Below, in pieces: positions 1 to 14,064 of a stretch of 64,000 nucleotides of DNA (positions within the stretch are counted from its first letter, which is position 1; each line of letters begins with the position of its first letter). Made by a program: the position numbers and the translations under genes. The notes beneath the pieces are model-generated. The model was not told the origin of the DNA, searched no databases, and saw only the letters and a list, made by a program, of their open reading frames with translations. Source of the DNA: Baylisascaris procyonis (Eukaryota > Nematoda > Chromadorea > Rhabditida > Ascarididae); NCBI GenBank assembly GCA_037389465.1, contig JAZARR010000059.1:1284501-1348500 (forward strand), written 5' to 3'.

Positions 1-1591
1 ATGAACTCGTGTATCCATTCCACATTCAGGACTGGTCTTAAAGACGAGTAGGCCTACGTGTGGCTATTGGAGCGGTGGGGTGATCGGCGGCAGCATGGAG
101 TTCGATTGCAGGATCGTGCCGGCGATTGAAGCTGTCCTAATGTCCCATCTTGTCTGTTACTTTACTGTATAAGTGTGATGAACTGTTCGTCCCTTATACC
201 TGTGTTGTCTCGCTATTTACTTAACCGCAGCTCGACAGATGATGCAGATCCTCAAAGAGAAGTGGACGATTAGACGAGGCAAGGGGAGCTGACCTTTACA
301 CCTATATACGAAAAATATAAATACGTATCATAGCAGAGAGCACTCACAAAATCGTGAACGAACAATTCGATAATCGAAATCGGTGTCGGTTCAAAGTGGA
401 TGGAATTCCTCTCACGAGTGCCAGTTGTTAATTCATTCGACTGTCAAATAATGTGGTCGATTTCATTCGAAGGAATATCGTGTATGGTTTACTAATCGTG
501 GCCTATCTGGATGGCCTCACAGCTTTTTCGCATATAGGCGAATTTCTTTTATATGCACTTATGTGGCACATTTGTTGCATTATACAATGAACAAAAGGGC
601 AGAGACTCTTTTATGAGCAAGAAACAGTGGCAATGAGAAGCACTCTCACAACGTTCTGCTGTCACCAGACTTCATCCGTTAAAAATACCCGTCTTATTTT
701 GCCTTCATCCGGAATAAGCATTAAGTCCACTCCGCGTATTTCTTTTATACTTCCCTCCCGTCCACTCTCTCTACCCGCTTGACCCTCCTCTCCCAGCATC
801 CCTTACCTATATTGCCTAGCTTTCGCTTCTCAAAACCGGCATATTGTCACCTAATGATGCCGTTTGGCAGTAAAACGTTGTGGCAGTGCTTTCAGTTGCT
901 ATTATTTCTTGAGCATCAAAAAGTTCTCTTTTTCTGCTACCTGTATAGGCAAAATGTCGAAAATAGCTCGTGCAATACCCTAATTCTAATCCGCTCACTC
1001 TCTGTCTCGTTCACTTCATCACGGTATTTCCATTTTCATCTGTAGAGGCAGACTGTCGCGGCCTCATGTCTACGGCTATGCGTTTGCCCGTCGGTCCGGT
1101 GGTTTCAGCTCAGGAGCAACTGAAAGTAGAAGCACAAATATTCTCGCGTATAATGGTCATCATAGGAGAACCTCATATTCCGGATTTCATATTAATATAC
1201 CAGCATCAAAAGAAGTTGCGAAAATTTGAATCTGCGTAAAATTTGCATTTATTTCTCACGGACCGAACTTTCATTTTGCACCTTTTGTAACACAGAACAA
1301 CCGGCTCTTTGTAGATGATTTGTGCGGTCGGTCGGAGTAGTTAAAAAGACGTTCCTATGTTGCCTGTTTTATTTTTGCATTATGAGATCGGTTGGTCAGA
1401 TGATCACACCATGTTCTTAATAATTGTTTTATTCGTATAATAAAGAAAGCATGGAATTACATGTACAATATATGTACAGAGAAACAGAACATATGTAATA
1501 CCAGCATTGCACATAACCGTGCGTTTAAAAACCCAAAAGGATAGTCGGAACAAATATTGGAGATCACTTAGAAAGGTTATATATACGACAG

Positions 1592-1593
<2 letters not shown>

Positions 1594-1671
<78 letters not shown>
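1594..1671. repeat. (AT)n microsatellite
   Basis: About 39 uninterrupted AT units. An ORF on the minus strand passes through it as an Ile-Tyr repeat and is an artefact. Confidence 0.97.
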
Positions 1672-1672
<1 letters not shown>

Positions 1673-3249
1673 GATAATGATTGCCGTTATTACTTCTATG
1701 CCCGTTATTACTGTTGCATTCTCTTAGATGTCTATCGAAGTGAAGGCATAATGCGATGAATTTTCGGACAGTAATGTTAACGAAGTGCCAGACTATGGAG
1801 ATATTTTTGGAGTAGAAATAGCTCAGAGCTGAATTCGTCAAAAATATAATGAACCACTACAGGGTTTGAATAAAATTCCCCCACTCGTTTCATTTACGCA
1901 CATTTACAGAGTGAATAAAGTATTGGCATTAAGAAATCTGCATTCATTGCGGGACCATCAGAAATCAACAAAATTTGAGGTTTCTCCTTGGACGATGGAA
2001 TCGCTCAGAGGTTTCCATTTGTGGAATGGGCGGGTCTTGTGGAAAAATTGTTGCCAGCCTAAATTGTTCTGCTTGTTGGCAATCGGCAATCTAAATTTCA
2101 AAAGTAGACCAAATCAAGTACAGCGAGTTTCGTTAGAATCAAGAAGATGATGTCACAGTTTGGCTAACACTGATGAATCGCGGTTGTGAGTGCGAACTAG
2201 GCGTGCAATCGCGCGTAAAGGTGAATCCGCTTGTTGTGTATAACGGACAGTTCGGTGGAGAGGGGGAGGGGTATAGGAAAGGTTGTCGTTGGCTCATAGA
2301 GGTGCGTTGCCTCCCTCTCTTGTGGCATCGTGATCCGCTGCCGATGTGCCCTGTTGCCATTCTTCGCGTCAGCAGCATGGCATTTTGTCGACCGGGCGGC
2401 GTGTTCCCATCTATCTGAACGTGTGCAGCTCGTCTGCCTGTGTTCTTGCTCTTCTGCTTTCTGTGCAGTATCCATATCAAGTGTTCGCTGGCAACGCCTT
2501 TGTCATTATCGTGTCGTGGTCAGTCGAAGTGTTGTTTTCCTACCTCAAGTTTTCGATCCATCCATTCAACTGTGGCTCATTTTGCTAAGAAGATGCAACA
2601 CTGGTTCTTGAGTGGCATCAGTGAATTCCCGAACCTTTAAAAACCTCGTACTTGACTGAACTAGAACCCCCATGGCTTCTATTTTCTAAGAAATTCGAAT
2701 GCAGGGATTACAAACGACACGATGCTTCTCAACATAAACTGCCTTCTGCGGGGTTGTAAGTTGAAACTGTTTATATGGCTCTTCGTTGTTGCGATCTTTA
2801 TTGTTTTGGCGAATGCGCTTGTTATAGCGAAAGTTACCAAAATCGAAGCTTCCGGTAGCAGCATTCATTGGCATTTTTGCATCTTGCCAGGTGTAAGAAT
2901 AATTAACGGTTGGAAGATATTGCAAAAGAGTAACGGAGAGGAGAGGAGCTTCAATTTTTGTGACGCTTATGGGTAGTTTTTTCATGGGAGTCTCTGTAGC
3001 AGAAGTAGCATGTTTTCGAACAGATAGGATAGAAAGACGTTTTTAAATCAAGTTTAGTTAATTTTGAACAGATGAATCGACCGATCATCTCTGTTGACAA
3101 ACGGCATTATTTACTAGCATTGACAATAAATTTCTCAGGTGTCCATTATGTTGCGTGGTTTTGATATAGAAACACTGGCCATAGACGTTTTGAAATGCAC
3201 ATTTTACGTTCATTTGCGCGAGTGGTGATGAAGAATAGAGTCCATAAAC

Positions 3250-3251
<2 letters not shown>

Positions 3252-3326
<75 letters not shown>
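3252..3326. repeat. (AT)n microsatellite
   Basis: About 37 uninterrupted AT units, 1.6 kb from the similar tract at 1594-1671. Confidence 0.97.
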
Positions 3327-3327
<1 letters not shown>

Positions 3328-6300
3328 CGAAAGTTAATTCCTGGATTGGTAAATAGCTGCATGTTCCTTAGAAAAGAGTGCACTGTTGTTCACATAACAA
3401 AGTGATTCTATGTAGCGGTAAAGGTATATCGCAGTATGCATTAGCATAGTTCTGCGAATATGTGAGTCTCTGCTGCTCATAAGCAAAGCTACTTCATTGC
3501 CTCATAAAAAGGAAACAATTTCGTTGTTGTTTGCAACGTTGAAATTCGAACGGCTGCACTGCGCAAACGGCAGATCGTTGGTGTGCTGTCCTTCCCCATA
3601 ATCAGCAGCTGCTGGCAGACAATCCAACGCTCACCTTCAATGTGTATAGCCGACGCGCTTTCTCGTATCTATCATTGCCAACTCGCAATTAGCCTTTTCT
3701 TGCTACTTAAATATAACGTATTGAACTGTGATTTTATTAGTTACATAAACTCTAGCTAATGTTGACGTGCCTTGTACTTCATCACTTCTAAGAAAATTGC
3801 AAACTTTTTGTGATCATCGGTTCAAGGTCGAAACGTTATATTTAGCACGCATCTGCTTCGTTCACAACTCTTGGTATCGTTGAGGTATTTCATCATTACA
3901 GATGCATAACACCAGTAAGTTATAAGCTGAATTCTGCTCTTGTGATGTTTCCTTTTATTTTTTTCCAGTGGAAATCGCCTTTCCACTTTTGAAACCAAAT
4001 GAGAAGCGTGAACAAGACGATCCTTCTTTCTAAAGTTGAGAAAAAAAATATATTTCACACCCGCAGTGTTTGTACGATTCTGTAGTAGGCGGCGAGACAA
4101 GTAGAACGCCTTCTCAGTGTTTGCTTCTCATCGAAATGCGTGGGCCCTTGAAAAGAATTCTACGTTTGTCAAATGCTTGGCACTTCTCTGATCGTTTGCT
4201 TAGGCATGTTGGTGAGAGCGTGCACTATGGAAATTTGGCAAACTTTCAACGGTGGTTTGCAAGCAGGTTATTCATTCAACTTCTTGCAAGAAACTTCTTC
4301 TTTACTAAAGGTGGGATAAAAGAGAACAAAGGAAATACTCTCCATTTAAAAAATTTCTCGCAATCTAACAGTGCGAAGCATTCTTTTGAATTCATTATAT
4401 TCTCTTAATTTCACATATTGGTAAAATCTTACAACAATTGGGTCTGTTTATAAACAGTTTAAATATTTCTTTATAAAATGCATTTTTAGACGTTTCTCTA
4501 ATACTTCATAGGTGCTCGTTTTCGAAGTAAACCGTTACTGATGAAGTTTGCAATTGCATTTTGCGTTCAAGTGAAGTTTCGTATTCTCTATTTATCTTTC
4601 ATTTAGGTTGGTCAGCAGAATTTTAGCCCTTCCTAATTTTCTGAATTTGAAGTAAACTATGCAATAATATGAGCATTACCTTGGCTCATAGGGGATGAAC
4701 AAAATTGAGCGAGCTCGTCCTTGTGTTTGACGGTTTCCCATAGACCCGCTTAAACAAATGAATGTGGACGTTGTTCGAATGTCGATCGCGAATGACGCAC
4801 CATTGTTTCCTGTGCAAACTGTAAAGCCTTTATAAACTTCATTCACATATCGCTTGTCAAAAAGTCATCCTATTTCCGGCATCTACTTACTTCAGCGGTC
4901 AGCGGTATTTTGAATATTTTTCTTGCCATCTATCTGATCGACTTTTCAAATGCGCCAAAAAGTTAACAGTGCATTTTAATATACGGTGCTGAATAGAAAG
5001 GTCACCACTTTCACCCTTTATGTGCATTCCTCAATAGTTGTTTTGAAAAACAAAGTATTGCTGTTTCCATTGCATCAAGAAATATCGTCTGCTTGTTTAG
5101 TTCATTTGTATATTCGGTGCTTTGTAGCTGAAGCTTCTTGCGCAAAAGTTCCACTGCTTGAATGCCGAAGGATGCGGTCAGTGCTCAGGATTCTTGTTCT
5201 GATCTTTCCTTTTTGTTGCCTTAATTCTATGTTGTCCGCGCGAGTAGATAAATTAAGTGTAAAATTAAACGAAAGAACCTGTAAGAAAATAGTAGATGAG
5301 TGGATTTAAGGGAAGCAGTACATGATAAGGTGTACAGCAGGGTTGGATAGTATGGATGTTGCATCGCCGAACAAGAAGAGGACAATCGCTTCAAGGTTGT
5401 GCGTTTGATGTGCTTTCGGTGTGTGTGCTCACTGCATTCCCACGACACCAATCAAACCCCCTCACTGCCCAGCAAACATATTATCTTTTTCCTCTTCTTC
5501 ACACCGCTAACTTTTTGCCTTCACTTGCGTTTCACTTTTGAGCAAATAAATTCACTTCCAATAGTGCATCATTTGAATAAATCTACTCGTTTACCCATCA
5601 TAATTTGCGTATGTTTTGTTTATCTGTTGCAGCTTGCACGGATTTCCTACATGGATATTCCACCTTTTCGCCATGAGCCTATGTTTATTAGTTATCTTTT
5701 GTTTATTTATTTGTGCAGTGAGTTGTATTTATTGATCAGTCAGCGAGTAATTATTTTCGTTCGTAGATATTCGACGCAATTCCACTTTCGAACTGGCTCG
5801 ACTAGTCACATTTTAACTCTACACTGTCATCGATGAATGCATAAAAACCAATCTGTCAAACTGGTTTCTCCGGTTGACTCAGAGTGCTCTTTGTAGGTAA
5901 AGTATAACAGAACACGTACGTTGAGCCCTTCACATAACTGTTTATAACAAATAATTATCGACGTGTGCATTAAAGGCTAAGCGTTTTCATGGGAATCTGT
6001 TTGCAGAAATGCGCCATTTCAGTGAGATTCTATTTGTTTACTGTCGTTGAATAGTTAATAATAAGTGGTTTACTGAATCGGAAGCAGACGTGAGATGTCA
6101 CTTCTGAGTGTCTCGCACTAATCTTCACTTCCTCAACAGGATCTCCTCACCTATTAACAGAATTTTCATATTTCACCAATGAAATTATATATATGCTTGC
6201 AAAGCACAATGTTGTGATGGAGCTTGTGTGCGCGTGTATGTTAATCTGCATGTTCATGTATGTTGTTCAGCAGTTTCAGCTCAGTCAGGATACCCCAAGC

Positions 6301-6476
6301 TGGAGTTACAAAATTCCGTAGATAAACTTGCACTATTACCTGACTCTCTTTAACTGTGTTCGAGTTGATCCGTCAATTTCATGCGAAGTAATAGACGCCG
6401 AAGTGCACCTAAAATTTTGCGTACGGGGAGCCATTTTGGGTCTGATCGGTCATGTTTTCAATCTCCCCAACCGGTA

Positions 6477-6727
6477 GAACAGATGTTTTATTCAGGAATT
6501 GGAGGGTAGTTGGATCGGTGTGGAAGTGATTGTCTGATGAAGGTGAGTTGCAGAGGTGCACGACTGCTTCGATTTCTTCTTATTTATTGCTGTTGCTGGG
6601 TTGCTGAGATCTTTGCTGTTGCCAGATTTCCTGAAATCCCTCAAAAATGTTTCATATCAGTGCAGAATTGAACAGAATGTTTTACTGTGGATACGGAAGG
6701 CAGTTGGATCGGTGTTACGTTGGTGAC
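6477..6727 (+). repeat. Diverged direct repeat, about 190 bp period
   Basis: The stretch starting GAACAGATGTTTTA at 6477 recurs as GAACAGAATGTTTTA at 6670. Both lead into AGTTGGATCGGTGT after about 35 bases. The unit between them is not otherwise repeated, so this is either an old local duplication or two ends of one element. Confidence 0.45.
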
Positions 6728-9700
6728 TTCTTTTTAAAATCATCGCGACGTCGATCTTTGAAATACTGGTAGTGCTGCCAAATTCGAAAAATAGGATGTG
6801 AGACGAAGATGCCGAAAATCTCGTCATATAGGAGGAGCGCTTTTGGCTACCTCACCTTCAAAGATTTCCCAACTGAGCTATTTGAGCACGAGGATGCCAA
6901 AAATGTAGAACTAAATCTTAATGAGGTGTGCTCTTCATCGTGAAATTTCACTGATAGCAACGGAGTTGTATCCGAATTTCCAGTTCACTTTTAAAAAGTT
7001 AGAAATCTTCAGTCCCACAGTTGTTCATGCATTTCGCTTCAAAAAATGACCTTGGAGGTGATTTTTTCAGCGCTTTGACCATTATGAAAAAGGCATATTA
7101 TGTTGTATTGTGTATTGCTATCCCCAACTTTTTTGAATGACGGGTTGACTAGAATCATCACTAACAACTGGAACCGATTTCTGGGTGATTTATGTTAGTT
7201 TTTGGAAAACCTCTGCCATTTTTGTATGACAGGTTGACCATCGACAACTTTATCACAGTCTTACACAGTGATGCATCACGAAACACAGAAACACATTCAA
7301 GCAAACGTATTTTGCTTCCCACGGAAGATACATATCTAATATCTTTTAAGTGAATCATTTTATGAGCTGTCCAGTAATAACCAGGCTTATCACCTGAGTA
7401 ACACCACAGTGGGTTTTAATTTCTTGGCCTCCACGGCTTTTCCCTCCTGCCCAATTTTGCAAACGACTCTAATCTTTTTTGCAACACAATCGTGTAGTCG
7501 GAGTCATTCATCTGTTATGCTTGCGGTTTATTTGGGGTATTTTTTAAAATTTTTACCTGCAAAGTTTCAATTTGACTTCGATACAGTGCACTAGGCAGTT
7601 TATTTGAATCTTTATTTCGGTATCAAAGATTTCATGTTTCTACCGACAAGCTTTTTTGTAGTTGGCAGTGAAAGCTGTTTTAATTGTCTTCCTTAGCCGA
7701 GCTTTGCTACCCATCTTTTTTTCACTCTTATCTTGATGCTGCTAATCGTAATTGCATGAGAGAAAGAATTTCGCATTGTCCGGCAATTTTTACGACTCTC
7801 ATATGCAAATTAAGTTGCATATTTAATTTCATTATCCGTCACTCGATTAGTTATCACATTAATAGGTGATCATTGAAAAGTCTTTGAGCATTCACGGCTG
7901 TTTTTTACCATTTATTAATTCCAATAGTTTTTCTCTATTTAACGAATGTTTATACGTATTCGCAAATAATATTTAACAGAAATGATGACTAGCGGAAGCG
8001 CGCATGAACGAACAGTGCAGTGCATTAGCGAGAAAAAGAAATCTTTTTTGCATAACATTTCTTCTCAGATGTTTTTTCCCCGCTGCCATCAATACCCGCC
8101 GCCCTCACATTCAAATATTTTCCATCCCGACTGCGTTCTTCACAATTTTAATTTTTCAGCAGTATAATAGTGTGATATTGTATCGATGTGTTGGCATTTG
8201 TATATTTGTATTTTATAATGTACGCCGTAGAAAAATTTCTCATTCTGGGATTGAAATTTTTTTACTTGACTCGAAGTCCAGGATAAGATGGTTATCGTAT
8301 TTAATGGATTTAGGAGAAATAATCCAGCACACAGATCAGTTTTATCGAGGGAATTTTAATTTTTGCTGTTAATTTATTTGCTCATCGATGCGGGGGCAAC
8401 TTTCAATTTTCAACTTAACTTGTTTTTTCGATTATCAGAGGCAACTTCATTTTTTTGGCAGCTGGATTTTTTACAAAATTTTGCAAGTTTCTCACCGCAA
8501 TTTATAAGGTTGCAAATTACTGTTGGACCCACGGCTTGAAGCAAACGAATTCAAAAGTATAGGTTCAGTGATGTAGAAAGAATACGTGTTGCCTTTTGAG
8601 GTACTTGTTTCAGCGCGAACGTTCGTATTATTTACACGTTTGTTTGACGCTTGATGTTTTCATGAGTGTTGCCCTTATCTTTTATAGTTCTTTGTATCGT
8701 TTATGGGGTGCTTTTGGCAAATATCTGAGTTGTTTTCTCTTTTTAATGGATTCACTGAGCTGTTTGGCAAATGTACGAAGATTTTCAAAATTCTAGCGTA
8801 TTTCACGTTTATTTTCAAGCATCTTTGGTCAAGATATTCTTGCTATTGGCATCGCTGATCGGTGCATTCGGGAACTCTGTCCTCATAGAATGCCAACCTG
8901 TTTGAATGACTGGAGTCCATCACGTTGCTTTCATGTACCATCAGGCTTTCAGAAGCATTCCTTTCCTGTTGTATATAGCGAACTCTTCATACATGGTAGA
9001 GACACAGAAAAGCTCCTTAACTCTCTGCACCGATTGGTAAATACCGGTTGGTATGGAAAAATACTGCACTTGTGCATGTCCATGATCTCCAATAACCTCC
9101 TATCTGGCAGCAGTGTGAAGTGTTCGAATTATTATATCGCGGCTCACTTTGACATGTTGAAACAATTATTCAATTCTTCTATTCTAATTAGTAACTTATT
9201 ACGACTCACGAATGCTCTTTTGTTTACATCTGCAGTGGCACAAAGCCAAAGTTTAAATACCTTTCGTTTTAGCAATGCGCTTAACGTTTTAACATTAATT
9301 AATGTTTTGTCGTTGTCGATGGCGCCCATCGTTGTATCAATCAAGACAGCTGATAGTTAGAAGCAGTGAGATCTAACGAAATAGGCAAGAGCTGTGTACT
9401 TTCTGACGGCATGTGAGTGTTATCACATTGGTGGCTAAATGACTCTCCATCTTCGCCTAGCGTTACAGGTTCAAATATTTTTCATCTACAATTAACTTAT
9501 GCAGTAATTCATTAGTGTAACGTTAGTCCATAATCGCTTTATCTGTCTGAAGCAACTGTTACAGCAAAATGCTCTTTCAATCCTATTAAATACAGCGCAT
9601 AGCTTCCCCTACCATGAATATTTCCCGTTGACCGTAACTGCTTGCCTCATCCAGCGATGGTTTCCATCATTAACAGTCGCCATATACTGAAAGATTCAAA

Positions 9701-12700
9701 GTGATATCTGTATTGAAGAGCATGCACATCGGTTCACATGCCTGTGGCAGATTTGGGCGTAAGGAATGTGATATTCCATGTGAAAATTATATGCTTCCAT
9801 TTTTGCCGAGGCTGCATCAACAGAATTTGAGGTAGTGCCCTCTCTTCCATACATCTTCTAAATCGAGGGGATAAGTATAAATTGTTTCGCATTTCAACTA
9901 CTGCTTCAGTATCAGACAGAATAAACAAGCGCGAAAAAAAGTAAACTTGAATGGGTGGCACGATATGCGCTTTTTGCAACTCCATCACTCGAATCGGTGG
10001 GATGTATAAAGCACTCTTATAAGTGGACAAGCGTGTATTCCCAACAAGAAGCCCCTTTTACGAAGCCCATTCTGTAGTGCGAGCGTCCTAAGCCTCAACA
10101 TTCAGGATGAGGAAAGGCCACAGCCAGAAAAAAAATTTTGATTGGTAGAGATGGCGAAAAGAAATTCTCGGGGAAATTGTTCACGTCAAACACACTGCAG
10201 ACTGTGGTATTCTAGGGTCTCGAGCTTTTTTCTGAAAGTGAAGGATGAGTGGGTTCCAACCAATGGGACCTTCAGAACATCCATACTGAAATCGATTGGA
10301 ATGATAAAGAATAAGCAGAAGTTAAAGGGATGGAGTAGTGCGAGGCTTTCCGAGTATTCACGTCGCTCCGTAGCAAAAAGATTTGTGGTACAGTTGCTGA
10401 GGCTTTACAGATCTCGCTCAGGACAGCAGCGCAATTATTTTAACCAAGATCAACGAGGCCAATACAGCCCTTCCTCAAACCTTCGCAGTCTCTCGGATAT
10501 GATCAGGATCGGTATATGCTATACCAGTTTTCACTCACAAGTGGCTACAATATTTATTGTGAGATGGGGGTAGGTCGCCCGTAGAATATGACTACTGTGT
10601 TGCTCAACATCAACTGTTGTTTCAATTTTTTTTTTGTATGGCCATCGATGATGTGGTTTCAGCCAGCATCCGTCATCAGTCGGTTGAATTAACCAATAGG
10701 CAGAAAATGGGGAGGTTTAACCAGTTCGAACAGTTGAATTTTACAAGATTCCATCGGCGTGCGCTGAGCGAGTCGCATTACAACAGTAGTGTAACAATTC
10801 ATGTTAAAGTCCTCGCTAGTTGCACGATCTTGCGTATGATAGTTGCACTATTTTTCTGAATGATCACCTTTGAAAACCCTTCCTCTAAGTTTGCTAGCCT
10901 GACGCATTTAGCGTGGCAACTCTGGTTTCAGTAGAATGTTGAGCTCATTTCACAAGCTGTTTCGACACATTTGTTACCTCCGAATTTCTCCTTTAAATCT
11001 TTTCGCATATGAAATTCTGCTGGCTAGTGCAGAGAATTTTTGTTGGAGAAAAACACAAATAAGGGCCCCTTTGACAATTCGTGTAGGAATGTTGAAATAT
11101 TCTGTTTCCGATTATATACATATAGAATCAAACTTGCACAGGTGTGCTAGAATACTTCCCACGTTTGCCCTACGATTTATGATTTACGAGTTATGAAATT
11201 TCGACATTGCATTCATCGATCCTTCTTTGGTCGACAGATGGGAAAACACATCCAAGCAATATTTTCCGGTATGAGACATTTACACAAAGATTTGAGCCCA
11301 ATTTGGGGAAGTGAAGGAAGGGCAACTGGCGAAGAGTTGTGCTCGTTTGGATTCTAATTGGCTAGAAATTTCAACTGAGAACGCATCCGAGCAACCTTTC
11401 CACAAGGTCAGTGATTGCGGAATTAACGGCGATACAAGTCATCTCTTCAAGTTTCAGGGAGGTCAGCCACCTCCATCGCCTCTTCTTGACTGCGCTCTTA
11501 GTCAGCGTCACACACACCTTCAGCGGTGAATGCGCCCTCCCTCAATTCCCACCCACGCCATCCATTGTTTATAAGTAATGCGGGTGGTTTTCCATGAATG
11601 GTTTACTCTGACAGGCGGAACATGCTCGATCCGAAAAAGTTCGCTGTTATTTTACTACAGTTGGCACACGTTATGCCAAATCTAACGACACGATTTTGCA
11701 CTTATTTTTATGAGATGTGATGTTTTTCGAATGAATGTGATATCAAATTTACATCTACTCGAATTGGGCGTTACCCAATTGCCACACTTGACAGGATTTG
11801 CCCGATTCATTGTGCGAACTTCGTAATACTAGTCTTCTGTTCGTTTATTTTGTTTTAATGGCATTTGTGCATACTTTCGAAGTGTTATCTGTTTACATGG
11901 TTCATGATCAATGTGGATGCATATGTTGAATCTCACCTCGGTTCGTTAAATCGTCAATGTGCTCATTCATTGGGCCATTCGGTTGATCTATTATCTTGTG
12001 GAAGCAAAAAAAATAGATTATTATGTGATCCGTATATATGCTGTTGTGTTGTTTGCCAGTAGCACAACGCTGTATTCTATTTCCCCGTAGCCGTAGTTTA
12101 CCGAATTTCGGGAAGGAAATTACTCTCTCATTTGGCTCAAACAATTTTGTTACTGTAGCTGGAATAGTCAAAAACCGCTGCATAGCTTTTCGGTCACTAA
12201 ATATTGTCGTCTTATTTGATGAAGAAATTTCGGCAGAGCACTTTTTAAACGATCAGAAAGGCTATAATATATGGACGTCTTGAAAATATCTTTGGTAGCT
12301 GCCGTGACTTCGGCCAGCAACAAGGAGGTAGCTACTAAATTGCTAAATCCTGCGATTCATGAAGAAGCTGAAAGAACCAGCTTCCGAAGAGTTGGTTGCT
12401 TCAGCTTCCCTATGAACATCAGGATTTTAAAAAAATGTTTGTAGCATGTTGGCAATCCAATTTCGCAGAAAGGAGTGTAACGACGAACAACTTTGTACTT
12501 TCTTAGCAGTTTTATAGCTAGATGATTGCGCACATATCTCTCGTCTGAAATGGACAAACAGAGTAATTTTGTTAAGAACCTGTCACGCTTACATGCATAT
12601 AGCTGGAAAATTACTCCACGAGTTCTGCCTAGTTGTGTGACTGCAACAGTTGTTCCGCGACCATCGACATTTACCACGTACTACGAGACCGTTAAGAGTT

Positions 12701-13947
12701 TCAAGTTCTTGGATCTCAGCCGAAGAATTTCGATTCGTCCAGGGTCAGGGAAAGAAGTCAAGTTGTGATCAAAGCTATGAAATGCATGGAGCCATGGGGT
12801 GGGGTTGGAATTTTATACGAGAGCGTAAAACTGGCGGCTTCCTGTAATGCCCCTTCTGCATTCTATGGTACTGATCGGAGCTCGATTGGCCTCTCCGAAC
12901 TCGGTCTTTGCAAGTGCAGGTCAAATGAATTCAAGTTTTCCCTCAGTGAAGTTCAAAATGTTTTGCTCTCTGTGTTTTTCATCTCTTAGAGGTCGGCATT
13001 TGGTCGGTCGAGCAATGAAGATTTCTTTATATTAGAGTCTGAAAATTGGAAGCCACCATTTCTAATGTTATTGGAAACTTCTTTGACTGAAATCGACAAT
13101 GTAGGAAGAACGAGTAAAAGGCGACAATTGTTGCAGTAGCCGAGGAGGTCATCTCGTGAGCAGTGTCGCTTTTGAACAATCGAAATGCAAAAAAAAAAAA
13201 TGTCGGCCTCATCCACGGAAATGATGGAATGCTATAATGGTACTAATATGATGATAATATATGCAAGTCTTAAAATAGTCGAATGAGATGGTTCGCGTTA
13301 ATTTATATACTTGTTTATATTTTTCCGCTGCAAGCAATCAACTTAATTATTGTAATGGAGACTAAATGTGCCCAAATCGTACGCAAATAACGTATCAGGT
13401 AGTAAGAGCCTAACAACTTCATTGGTCCTGAATAATGCAGATGGTTGAAGTGTGTGGTGTTGAATATGTTTCAAAAAATATGGTGATGATGGAATGCGGT
13501 TGGCGAAACGGCGATTCTGTATGACGTGCTCATCCTCTAAGAGAAAAGGATTATTGTTTCATATTTTACATATTAGTCGCACACAAATAACGAGGGTTGT
13601 CTTCTCAGACAGTTCATTTTATTGTTACGACATAAACTCACATCTTCCATGATAGGAGTGATGATTATTCTAAGGTTTTATTGACAGCAGCATTGGCAGC
13701 CTAGGGCATACGTGACTGTTTATACTCCTGCTGTTCTCAGTAAGAAGCACAGCATTGCTTCCATCGTCAGGCCGCTATCTGCTCGCTACCTAGCGATATT
13801 TTCGTTAATATGTCGGCATCATTTTCTTACTTACGTGTGCTGCGTCTCTTGCATCTTACGGCTTTAGCTTCACTTAATTTAGACGATGTACGTTTGTGCA
13901 TGAGTGCTTGAAGTGAACATCCTTCACACGTGGATGCTTGATTTCAG

Positions 13948-14064
13948 GTGAGTGGGAGCTGACTGGGCAACAAGCTAACACCAATATGGAAGTCGATGGA
14001 TTCGCTGAGGCGAATCAACTGCTTTGTTCGGCGCTTGAACAGCTCGATAACATCATTGCCAACG
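13948..14064 (+). CDS. hlb-1: Liprin-beta exon 1, with start codon at 13986
   Basis: A strong acceptor (GATTTCAG) ends at 13947. The first ATG is at 13986, leaving a 38-base leader, as expected for a trans-spliced nematode mRNA; no spliced-leader sequence is present to prove it. The encoded stretch ANQLLCSALEQLDNIIAN aligns with the vertebrate liprin-beta N-terminus, which has ALEQMDGIIAG. The donor AACG|GTTGGT leaves phase 1, and the next exon starts with the two bases needed to complete a Gly codon. The frame also stays open upstream of the ATG to the acceptor, so a longer N-terminus from an exon further left cannot be excluded. Confidence 0.8.

Larger units (their letters stand above)
1..13947. 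other. 5' flanking region, no supported gene
   Basis: Apart from the two AT microsatellites and the repeat at 6477-6727 I see no gene here. The region is AT-rich and its ORFs are short, overlap on both strands and lack paired splice sites. A block at 2170-2480 is richer in GC and open in several frames on both strands, which may mark a promoter or an unidentified first exon. Promoter elements for the liprin gene would be expected here but cannot be identified by eye. Confidence 0.5.

Noticed and set aside
1404..1841. 145-residue minus-strand ORF
   Set aside because: A third of it is the (AT)n microsatellite read as Ile-Tyr repeats.
2139..2480. Overlapping ORFs on both strands in a GC-richer block
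   Set aside because: Open in several frames because of base composition; kept only as a possible promoter region.
10142..10573. 143-residue plus-strand ORF upstream of the gene
   Set aside because: Composition is basic and Ser-rich without domains, and there is no paired acceptor or donor; not supported as a gene.
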